Origin: Anaeramoeba ignava
Taxonomy: Eukaryota > Metamonada > Anaeramoebidae
Assembly (NCBI GenBank): GCA_028826165.1
Contig: JAPDFW010000060.1
Location: 124,001 to 188,000 of the forward strand
Length of the DNA stretch: 64,000 nt
Reading direction: 5' to 3'
A program made the translations under genes and the position numbers. Positions 1 to 9,396 of the stretch are shown in pieces. Each line of letters starts with the position of its first letter. The first letter of the stretch is position 1. The notes beneath the pieces were generated by a model. That model searched no databases, was not told the DNA's origin, and worked only from the letters and a program-made list of their open reading frames with translations.

Positions 1-298
1 TCAATTTTAATTTCAATTTTAATTTTAATTTTAATTTTGATTTTAATTTTGATTTTAATTTTGATTTTAATTTTAATTTTTATTTCAATTTTGATTTTAA
101 TTTTAATTTTAATTTTAATTTTGATTTTCATTTAAATTTTGATTTTGATTTTAATTTTAATTTTGATTTTGATTTTAATTTTAATTTTAATTTTCTTTTT
201 CATTTTCATTTTGGTTTTAATTTTGATTTGAATTTTCATTTTCATTTTCTTTTTGATTTGTTTTGATCTTGATTTTCATTTTAATTTCAATTTTCAAT
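1..298. repeat. ATTTTA/ATTTTG hexamer array
   Basis: Continuous hexamer-like array of ATTTTA and ATTTTG with occasional ATTTTC. It lies directly downstream of the stop codon of the minus-strand LRR-PP2C gene and merges into that gene's E/N/Q/K-rich 3' coding end. No gene is visible in it. Confidence 0.9.
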
Positions 299-3200
299 TT
301 AATCTCGGTTTTGATCTTGATTTTCATTTTCATTTTCATTTTCATTTTCATTTTCATTTTCTTTTTCTTTTTCTTTTTCTTTTTCTTTTTCTTTTTCGTT
401 TTGATTTTTGTTTTGATTTTGATTTTGATTTTGATTTTTATTAGTATCTTCTTGATTTGTTAATTGTTTATTTCTTTCTTCAGTAAGTTCATTAATAGTA
501 ACAGTAGCCAACTTTTCAAATTCATCATCAAAAACTTCATTAGAAACAAGATTAACAAAATTGTTTAGAGAAGAATGAGAATTTTGAGGAGAAATAAGAG
601 AAGATAAAGAAACAACAACAACAGAAATATTATCTAAAGATCCTCTATTCAAAGCGATATTTCTAAGTTTGACAGCAATAAGATTTGGATCCAAATGAGA
701 ATTATTATTAACAATATCAACAGCTTCTTGGTCAGAAATAACATCCCAAATACCATCACAACCCAAGATAATATGCTTTGTTTCTGGTGTGATTTCAAAT
801 GTTGTGATTTCGGGATCTGATGAAAAAAATGGTTGAAAAAGTATATCTCCAAGTCCTCTTGAAACTCCAAGAACTCCGTTAATTCTTCCATCTTCTGTTA
901 CTGAACCTCCTATTTCAAGTATTCTTTTTCTTTCTTCTACATCTGTTGGTTTATGATCTCGTGTTAATCTTATTCCAACTCCATTCTTGTTTAAAACTGC
1001 TCTGGAATCTCCACAATTAATTATATGACAAATTTTAGATGTTAGTAACGCAATAACAACTGTAGTTCCACTTTCTTCTCGTATGTTTTTGAATAGAATA
1101 TTGAATTTATTGAAAATTTGTGAAATTTTTTCTTTTAATTTTTCATCTTGATTAAAAATTTGATTTTCTAATTGATTTTCTAATTGATTTTCTAATTGAT
1201 TTTGATTTTCTAATTGATTTTCTAATTGATTTTCTAATTGATTTTGATTTTCTAAATGATTTTGATTTTCATTTTCATTTTCATTTTGATTTTGATTTTG
1301 ATTTTCATTTTGATTTTCATTTTCATTTTCATTTTCATTTTGATTTTCATTTTGATTTTCATTTTGATTTTCATTTTGATTTTCATTTTGATTTTCATTT
1401 TCATTTTCATTTTGATTTTGATTTTGATTTTGATTTTGATTTTTATTTTCATTTTGATTTTGATTTTCATTTTCATTTTGTGAAGGAAATATTTCATCAA
1501 CTATTTTGGATATTTCTTTGGAAATTAACAAAGATGCATAATTTGAACAATGTCTTCCACCATGACCATCATAAACACCAATAAAATCAATACTTAAATT
1601 CTTTCCAATATCACATTGAATATCAATTGCATCTTCCATTCCTGGTCTTCTTCCCCAAATTTCTGAATATCCAACTCCATGAAATTTACTTTTAAGATTA
1701 AATGCTTTTCCATTACATTTAGGAAATAAATTAGTATCATAATCAAAAATAAGTTCATTAAGATTTGGGAAGAAAGTTCTTGCTTTTAATAATTCACCAT
1801 TTTCCGAATATATTTGAAATTTTGTTAATTTATCTTGGAATTCATGTTCAATTGTATTTCCTTCAAGATGAACAATTTCTAATGTAGGATGATTTGAAAG
1901 TATTGAAAGATCTAAATTATTTGCATTATTATGAGAAATTTTCAAGCATTGGAATATTCTTAAATCTTTTAAATCTTTTAATTCTTCTGATGAAATTTTC
2001 GAAATTTTGTTGTGCGAAAGATCAAGTTCTTTTAATTTTTGTATTTGAGATAAGTTTTGTGGGAATTCTTGAATCAAATTAAATGAAAAATCAATTTTAA
2101 TATTCCATAAATTTGGAAAATAAGACATTTCAGCAAAATTGTTTGGAATTTTTTGGATGTTATTATTGCTTAGATTTAAAAACGAAATTTTTGGAAAGTG
2201 ACCAAAAGAATCAGGAATTTGAGGAATTGAATTTGAACTTGCATCAAATTCCCTTAAGTTACGAAGACATATTAAAGCAAATGGGAGTGAATTTAATTCA
2301 CAATTTGAAATGGATAATTGTTCAAGTGATTTACAACCAAGAATTTCTCGAGGAAAATTTACAAATCTAAATAAAAGCAAACAAATTTTGGTTTTAGGTT
2401 AAATTTCATTTTAAATTTAAATTTCATTTTTAATTTTATTTTCTTACTTGTTTTTTGATAAATTTAGTACAACTAAATTACTCAAATTTGAAAATGATTT
2501 TGGTAAAATTTCTAATTGATTATTTGCCAAAAGTAATTTAAATAATTTCATTTCCCCAAAATTTGATGGAAGTTGTGATATTTGATTTCCAGTTAAATCT
2601 AATTCGAAAAGATTTGGAAGATTAACAAGGCAATCTGGAAATTCTTGAAGATTGTTCTTTTCAATAGATAAAGATGCGAGTGTTGTTAAATTTGCAAATG
2701 AAGATGGAAGTTTTTCAAGTTTGTTAAAACGTAAAACAATTTGACTTAAAATCGGAAGATTATTGAAAAAGTTTTCAGGAAAAGAAGTGATATTATTTTC
2801 AGTTAAATCAAGTGAAACTAATTTTGGAAGATTAAGTTGTAAAGGAACAAGTTTTTTTGTTTTAATTTGATTTTCATTTTCAATTTCTTTTTTAATTTGA
2901 TTTTCATTTTCATTTTCTAATTGATTTTGATTTTCATTTTCATTTTGATTTTTTCATTTTGATTTTCTTTTTCATTTTCATTTTCTTTTTCATTTTCTTT
3001 TTCATTTTCCATTTTACTTTCGCTCGTTAAATTAATGTTGCAATTAGTCAAATATAAGGTTCGAAGTTCAGGTAAATTTATAATTGATATTGGAAATTCT
3101 TGTAAATTATTATAAGATAACCCAAGTTCACTAAGAGAAGTTAAGTATTGAAAAGAATCAGGAATATTTTGAATATTGTTATGTTGAAGATGAATAGTTT

Positions 3201-3924
3201 TAAGACTGGAAAGACCTTTGAAATCATCATGAATATATTGAATTCCATTCCATTTTAAAGAAAGTCTTTGTAATTTTGTTAATTGGTGAATTCCATTAGG
3301 AATTTCGATAATTTTATTTGAATTCATAATCAATGTTTCAAGATTTGGAAGATTGCAAATTGAAAGAGGAAAATGAACGAATTTATTATCAGTTAAAGTG
3401 ATTCTTTTTAAGGATTTTAAGTTTGCAAAAGAATCAGGAAGTTCATGTAAATTATTTGATTCCAAATCAAAAGATTCTAAAGAAACTAAGTCGCCAAAAG
3501 AAGAAGATATTTTGGATATTTTATTGTGAAAAAAAGTAACTGATGTCAATGCTGTCAGTGATTTATAATCAAGATCAGGTAAACTTTCAATTTTGTTTTT
3601 GAACATTTCTAGCGTTTGTAAATTAGTTAGTTTTACTAAATCAGGAGGAAATTTTTCAAAGTTATTGAAATTAAGAATCAAAAATTTAAGAGATTGAATT
3701 TTAGTTAAATTTTGTGGAAGAGAAGTTAATTCATTTGAACTGAGATTGATTAATGTCAATGTTTTCTTTTTTGTTAATGCTATTGGAAGTGTTGTTATTT
3801 GGTTTCCTTGTAAAATTAATATTTTTAAGTGAGGATATTTGCTTAAATCTTCTGGTATTTTTTTGAGGTTTTGGTTCACAAAAGTTAATCTTTCTACATC
3901 AAATTTTTTTGGTGTATTCCCCAT
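299..3924 (-). CDS. Leucine-rich repeat / PP2C-type protein phosphatase fusion
   Basis: Predicted Mg/Mn-dependent Ser/Thr phosphatase with a long leucine-rich repeat (LRR) arm for protein binding, probably cytosolic. Inferred exons are 3924-3018, 2916-2448 and 2366-299 (introns 101 and 81 nt); they sum to 3444 nt, 1147 residues. The first two exons and the start of the third encode about two dozen LRRs of roughly 23 residues, and one repeat is joined exactly across the second intron (KNK/FVNFP). The phosphatase domain follows with RPGMEDA, VYDGHGG, SGTTVV, CGDSRA, VSRGLGD, CDGIWD and LDNISVVVV, so the metal-binding aspartates are present. A tract of N, E, Q and LENQ units (about 1139-1480) is inserted inside the phosphatase domain after FPSQ, and a second tail of N/E/Q/K ends the protein. 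The first intron is itself repeat, so a one-base frameshift there is an alternative reading. LRR-PP2C architectures are known in some protists, and LRR plus PP2C occurs in fungal adenylyl cyclase; no cyclase is seen here. Confidence 0.88.
1139..1480 (-). repeat. In-frame LENQ / NQNE repeat insert in the PP2C domain
   Basis: On the coding strand this is a 12-bp TTAGAAAATCAA unit followed by AAAATG/AAAATC hexamers, all in frame and coding for LENQ, NQ and NE. The 12-bp unit also builds the long repeat in the rhodanese/phosphatase gene at 9.6-10.4 kb. Confidence 0.85.
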
Positions 3925-4267
3925 TATTATTTATTATTAAAAATTATTATTAAAAAATTATAAAAAAAAAATGAATTTAAAAATAAAAAAAATTATTTTT
4001 TTTTTCTCCTTTTATTATTTTTTTTTGGATTTTCTCCCTTTTTGTTATTTATTTATTTTTCTTTTTCTTTTATTTTTATTTTATTTAAAGAGAATTTTGT
4101 CAAATTTAAATTTCCAAATTTGTTTTTGTTTTTGTTTTTGTTTTTGTTTTTGTTTTTGTTTTTGTTTTTGTTTTTGTTTTTTTCGATCTTTTATTTAAGA
4201 TCATTTTTATTTCTTTTTTTTTTTTTATTCATTTTTTTTTGTTTTCTAAAATTAAAAATAATTAATA
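3925..4267. promoter_or_regulatory. Divergent intergenic region with two initiator-like motifs
   Basis: The 343 bp between the divergent LRR-PP2C (-) and dynein-fragment (+) start codons. A TTCATTTTTTTT motif lies near 3974 on the minus strand (about 48 nt before its ATG) and another at 4228 on the plus strand (about 37 nt before its ATG). Between them is an uninterrupted TTTTTG hexamer run at about 4121-4180. The promoter role is inferred from the motif's recurrence before other genes. Confidence 0.45.
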
Positions 4268-5647
4268 ATGATTAAGAATTCTTTTGCTTCAAATTGGAAA
4301 GAACAAAAAAAATTAATCCAAAATTCCAATTTCTTTTCACCAAATCAAATAGAAGAAAAAATAGATCAATTCAATCTTCTTTCAATTAGACCAATTAGTA
4401 TGCTTTCAAAAAATGAAAAAAAAAGAGATCAAAAACAAAAAAAACATCAATTTATTAGACCTCATACATCTTTTGGGAATCGACCTAAAAATCAATTCCA
4501 AAATTCAAAAACAAAATCCTTTTCAAAAGTGGAAAAAAAAATGACTGAATCTCAAGCTCTTCTTAATTGTGTTTTTGATCAAAATTACCGAATAATCCCT
4601 TTTAAATTTCAAATGTTTTATGCAAAAATTTCTCCTCATTCATTTTATCAACTCGATCCAGTTTCCAAAAGGGAAATCATTAATCAAAATAAATATGCAG
4701 TTATATCTCGAAAAGGAATCACAATTTATGAAAATAAAATGTCTGAATTTGTTCCCATTAAAATATGGATCAAAGAAAAATATAGTTTTAAATTAATATC
4801 CAAAATTCCAACTTTCAAAAATTTTTTTCTTCATCGATTTTTTGGGATTCTTCTTAAAAATTCAAGAAAGGAGAGATTTCAAAGAAAAAGGAACAAAATT
4901 TCCAAAAGTCCACTTTTCAGAAATTTTTTGTTTCGAGATTTTTTGGTTAGAATCAATTCAATTTGTATCAATAAGATTGTTCCAACTCCTCTTTTCACAA
5001 TTCAAAATCCACAAAATGCTTATTCAATTGAGAAAATATTGCAAACTCAAGAAACTCAAACAAAAATTGTGAAAAAAGAAATGAAGAATATACTGCAAGT
5101 AATCCATCAAATCATTTTGGAAACAATTAGAAAAATTAGTGATCCGAAAAGATCCAAAATTGATGAAAAAATGCTTGAAAAATTTGAGAAAAGAAATCCA
5201 AAAAAAGATCAAATTATCAAACAATTTGAAGAGAAAATTAAAATGGAAAGAGAATTAGCAAAACAAATTAATGAGGAAATTTATTATTTGTCAAAATTTA
5301 TTAGATTAGTTGATTTTTTAGTGTTTGATTCTTTGCAAAAAGCAATTGAAAATGGGATTAATCAAATTGATGAAATTTTGATCCAAAAATTACTTTCCAT
5401 TTTCAAAGTTGAAGTTGAAATTCCTTTTCAATTCCAAATTTCAGAAATTAAATCACAAGTTTTGGGAATGGTTTTAAACACTTCAAATGAAGTTCTTTCT
5501 TTACCAAGAATAAGAAAAAAAGAGGAATTCAAAGATTTTTTCTCAGTTAATCAAATTGAAAATGAAGAAATTGATTTTGGATTAAAAAACAAAATTGAAA
5601 AAATTTTGAAACGAATTGATTCAGAAAATTTCCAAAAGAAATTTTAA
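4268..5647 (+). CDS. N-terminal fragment related to axonemal dynein heavy chain
   Basis: Intact 459-codon frame. Residues from about 120 to 255 follow the conserved N-terminal stem of axonemal, inner-arm-type dynein heavy chains: ISPHSFY, then SRKGITIYEN, EFVPIKIWIKE, SKIPTFKNFF, LFRNFLFRDFLVRINSIC. The family pattern I recall is a Y..LS..GIT segment, a W..E segment, KI.FFK, and LF..N..LR..L..IRS.C. The rest is K/E/I-rich and predicted helical. A complete dynein heavy chain exceeds 4000 residues, so linker, AAA motor and microtubule-binding stalk are absent. Past the stop, other frames continue plausibly to 5882 (a 5682-5882 stretch including IIEKVNKLPNEFGK), which suggests frameshifts in A-runs and a decaying gene, or an assembly error. 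Initiation at 4268 fits a TTCATTTTTT motif 37 nt upstream. Family assignment is from memory of the motif pattern. Confidence 0.6.
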   Translation: MIKNSFASNWKEQKKLIQNSNFFSPNQIEEKIDQFNLLSIRPISMLSKNEKKRDQKQKKHQFIRPHTSFGNRPKNQFQNSKTKSFSKVEKKMTESQALLNCVFDQNYRIIPFKFQMFYAKISPHSFYQLDPVSKREIINQNKYAVISRKGITIYENKMSEFVPIKIWIKEKYSFKLISKIPTFKNFFLHRFFGILLKNSRKERFQRKRNKISKSPLFRNFLFRDFLVRINSICINKIVPTPLFTIQNPQNAYSIEKILQTQETQTKIVKKEMKNILQVIHQIILETIRKISDPKRSKIDEKMLEKFEKRNPKKDQIIKQFEEKIKMERELAKQINEEIYYLSKFIRLVDFLVFDSLQKAIENGINQIDEILIQKLLSIFKVEVEIPFQFQISEIKSQVLGMVLNTSNEVLSLPRIRKKEEFKDFFSVNQIENEEIDFGLKNKIEKILKRIDSENFQKKF

Positions 5648-5913
5648 GAGAAATTGAGGAAAAAAAAAAGAGGATCAAAATTTGATAATTGAAAAGGTAA
5701 ACAAACTTCCAAATGAATTTGGGAAGATAATTTTTTTTAGTTTTGAGAAATTAAAGAATGAAATTAATCAATCAATCAATTTAAATAAGAATAAGAATAA
5801 GAATAAGAATAAGTTTTTTTTTTTTTGGAATTTCAAATTTAGAACAAAAAATGAAAAAAAAAAAAAACAAATAACAATCTGAATTAGAATTAAAATTAAA
5901 ATTAAAATTAGAA
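5648..5913. other. Convergent intergenic stretch with possible frameshifted dynein tail
   Basis: Between the dynein fragment (+) and the 3' end of the phosphodiesterase gene (-). It holds a 67-residue open frame, 5682-5882, that may be the shifted continuation of the dynein fragment before it runs into AATAAG repeats and poly-T. Otherwise low complexity. Confidence 0.4.
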
Positions 5914-8900
5914 TTAGTTTTTCAATAAAGATTCAATAACAGATTCAGTGGCATTATTAGGAGCAGGATTTAAACCTAAAATGTTGCAAAGAAGAATATA
6001 TAAGTTCAAGTTATCAAAAACAGGTTGATTATATTTATCAACAAAAGCAGGACCATGAGCCATGAAAATACCAGTCATTTCTGGATAAAGAAATGGATTA
6101 AAGCCATGATTTCCACCTTGAAACCAATCAGGATGAGCTGAGAATTGGGGATGAGTTGTAACAGACCAACCCAAAGCAGCAATACCAATTATTGGAGTTA
6201 TTCTGACACTATCATTATAATGAAGATCAAGAGGTGTTTCCTCTTTACGATAAACAGTGTAATTTGGATGGACATTATGCAAAGCATTATAAACAAAATC
6301 CTCTTTGCCAACACTAGGTAAAATGGCTGTAATTGGAGACCAATCGATGATTGTTGCGTCGTATTCTGTATCTTGGAAATCTTCCAGATTGAGTGAGTTT
6401 TGGATTAAATTCAAGTTCAAGTCATGGAATTTATTATAACTGTATTCTTGCGGAATACTTTTTGTTGAAATGTTAAGATAATCATCCAAGAAAATTACTT
6501 GTGAAGTTGATATTGTTGCCATTCCGTGATCTGATACAACTATTAGATTAATTTTATCAAAAATATCACGTTCTTTTAATCCGTCTATTAATGTTCCTAT
6601 TATTGTATCATCGTATTCTACTGCTGATATTACTTCTGGAGAAAGAGGTCCATGAAGATGACCTTCTGTATCAACGTTTTCAAAGTAAAGTGTAATTAAA
6701 TTAGGTCTTTCTGATTCTTTTATATATTTTTTTACAAATTAATTAAAGATGAATTTATGTTGAAGTTATAGATGAAAAATTAAAATTATAGAAGATTTAT
6801 ACGAGGTAAATCAATCCAGTCTAAAACTTTTTGAACTCGATCTTGATAAGGAACGCTTTGGTTATAAATTTCATAATAAGTTGGGCGAAAATCCTGAATT
6901 TTAGCCTTTTTTTTTTTAAAAAAAACAATTTAAACACAATTTAAATATAATTTAAAATATAATTTAAATATAATTTAAATATAATTTAAATATAATTTAA
7001 ACAATTTAAACAATTTTAAATATAATTTAAAACATAATTTAAATATAATTTAAATATAATTTAAACATAATTTAAACATAATTTAAACAATTTAAATATA
7101 ATTTAAATATAAATTAAATATAATTTAAATATAATTTAAATACAATTTAAACAATTTAAACATAATTTAAATATAATTTAAACATAATTTAAACAATTTA
7201 AATATAATTTAAACAATTTAAATATAATTTAAAACAATTTAAATATAATTTAAAATAATTTTAAACATAATTTAAATATAATTTAAACATAATTTAAAAC
7301 AATAATTTAAATATAATTTAAATATAATTTAAATATAATTTAAATATAATTTAAATATAATTTAAATATAATTTAAATATAATTTAAATATAATTTAAAT
7401 ATAATTTAAATATAATTTAAACATAATTTAAATATAATTTAAAAACATAATTTAAATATAATTTAAACATAATTTAAATATAAACAATTTAAACAATTTA
7501 AAACACAATTTAAATATAATTTAAAACATAATTTAAACAATTTAATTTAAATATAATTTAAACATAATTTAAAACAATTTAAATATAATTTAAATATAAT
7601 TTAAACATAATTTAAATATAATTTAAATATAATTTAAATATAATTTAAACACAATTTAAAACAATTTAAAACAATTTTAAAACAATTTAAAAATAATTTA
7701 AACAATTTAAATATAATTTAAATATAATTTAAATACAATTTAAACAATTTAAACATAATTTAAACAATTTAAACAATTTAAAAACAATTTAAAAATAATT
7801 TAAACAATTTAAAAACAATTTAAACAATTTAAACACAATTTAAACAATTTAAACAATTTAAACAATTTAAACAATTTAAAAACAATTTAAACACAATTTA
7901 AATATAATTTAAACATAATTTAAACATAATTTAAATAATTTAAGCATAAATTCCAATAGTTACTTCAGATCCAGGCCAGAAATAGCAACCAGTTTTATAA
8001 CCTTGTAATTCATTAGTTACCCAAATTGGTTCTCCTAACCACCAATAGGATTCTAAAGATTCATTTGTACCCATTACGAAAGTTTTATTAATAATTGGAT
8101 CGAAAAAAGTATTTGCAACTATTCCATTGTATTCAGGATATAATCCAGTGACCATTGTATAATGTGAAACAAAACTAGGAATATTTGAAATAATAATTTT
8201 AATTTATATTTTAATTTTAATTTTCATTTGTATTTTAATTATAATTTTAATTTGTATTTGAATTCGTATTTAAATTTTAATTATAATTTTAATTTGTATT
8301 TGTATTTGTATTTAAATTTTAATTTGTATTTGTATTTGTATTTGTATTTGTATTTGTATTTGTATTTGTATTTGAATTTGTATTTGTATTTGTATTTGAA
8401 TTTTAATTTTAATTTGTATTTAAATTTGTATTTGTATTTGTATTTGAATTTGAATTTGAATTTGTATTTTAATTTGAATTTGTATTTGAATTTGAATTTG
8501 AATTTGAATTTGAATTTGTATTTGAATTTAAATTTGTATTTGTATTTGTATTTGAATTTGTATTTGTATTTGTATTTGAATTTGTATTTGTATTTGTATT
8601 TGAATTTAAATTTGTATTTGAATTTTAATTTTAATTTGTATTTAAATTTGTATTTGTATTTGTATTTTAATTTTAATTTTGAATTTGTATTTGTATTTGT
8701 ATTTGTATTTGTATTTGTATTTGTATTTGTATTTGTATTTGTATTTGTATTTGTATTTGTATTTGTATTTGTATTTGTATTTGTATTTGTATTTGTATTT
8801 GTATTTGAATTTTAATTTGTATTTGAATTCATAAAATTGAATATTTTAAAAGAATTATTAAAGAATTATTAAAGAATTATTGAAATTGTAATGTACGTTT

Positions 8901-9312
8901 TGCTTGGAAAAGGAGGCCTAAATCCATCAGAACTTATTTGACTTTTAATTAAATCAAGATTAGGAGTTTGACAATAATTAGCATAATCCCAACGAAAAGC
9001 ATCAATACTTATCAAAATAACAGATTTTTCAAAACTAGGAGGCATTGAAATTGTTGAAGTATCTTGAGAAATATGTTTATTTATAACCAAAGAAACAACA
9101 ATAACTGAAACAAAAAGAAAAGCCATTAAAATTGTTAATTTAACAACTAATGGAAATTTCCCCTTTTTTTTTGCTCGATCTTCTATTGTTATTGATTTCT
9201 CTTGATCCCTTCCAAGCAATTTTTCTTCTTGTTCGCTATTCGATGAAACTGCATTTGCAATTTGTTCAACTTCTTCATTTGAATTAATTTCTGGATAAAT
9301 TGGTTTTGACAT
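5914..9312 (-). CDS. NPP-type ectonucleotide pyrophosphatase/phosphodiesterase, type II membrane protein
   Basis: Inferred exons 9312-8897, 8174-7964, 6905-6803 and 6716-5914 sum to 1533 nt, 510 residues, with phases 2, 0 and 1 matching across each junction. The product has a short N-terminal cytosolic part, one membrane anchor (KLTILMAFLFVSVIVVSLVI) and an outer catalytic domain, the layout of NPP1/NPP3-like enzymes that cleave phosphodiester or pyrophosphate bonds in nucleotides. Visible family landmarks in order: ISIDAFR (metal Asp), FPSKT (catalytic Thr), HYTMVTGLYPEYNGIVANTF, EPIWVT, FWPGSE, FRPTYYEIYNQSVPYQDRV, LITLYFENVDTEGHLHGP, VSDHGM, MAHGPAF, and a C-terminal LNLYILLCNILGLNPAPNN. 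All expected metal ligands appear present. The catalytic Thr codon is split by the 722-nt first intron; the second intron is 1058 nt; both are pure AT repeats. An upstream in-frame Met at 9363 is possible, but 9312 lies 34 nt from an initiator-like motif. The NPP1-type nuclease-like domain is absent. Confidence 0.92.
6910..7945. repeat. AATTTAAATAT / AATTTAAAC tandem repeat filling NPP intron 2
   Basis: About 1 kb of 9-11-bp units (ATAATTTAAAT, ACAATTTAA) inside intron 2 of the phosphodiesterase gene. The unit is nearly self-complementary. Confidence 0.9.
8190..8835. repeat. TTTGTA / TTTGAA hexamer array filling NPP intron 1
   Basis: Hexamer array in intron 1 of the phosphodiesterase gene, including a perfect run of TTTGTA at about 8688-8800. 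It creates a long spurious open frame on the plus strand. Confidence 0.92.
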
Positions 9313-9396
9313 TAAAGAAGGTAAGAAAAATAAAAAATAAAAAAATGAAAAAAAAATATTCAAAAAAAAAAATTATTTTTTCATTTTTTTTCTTTT
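9313..9396. promoter_or_regulatory. 84-bp divergent promoter region
   Basis: Lies between the NPP gene (-) and the rhodanese/phosphatase gene (+). A minus-strand TTTTTCATTTTTT motif is centred near 9347 (34 nt before the NPP start) and a plus-strand TTTTTTCATTTTTTTTC near 9381 (16 nt before the other start). Both core promoters must fit in 84 bp. Confidence 0.5.
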
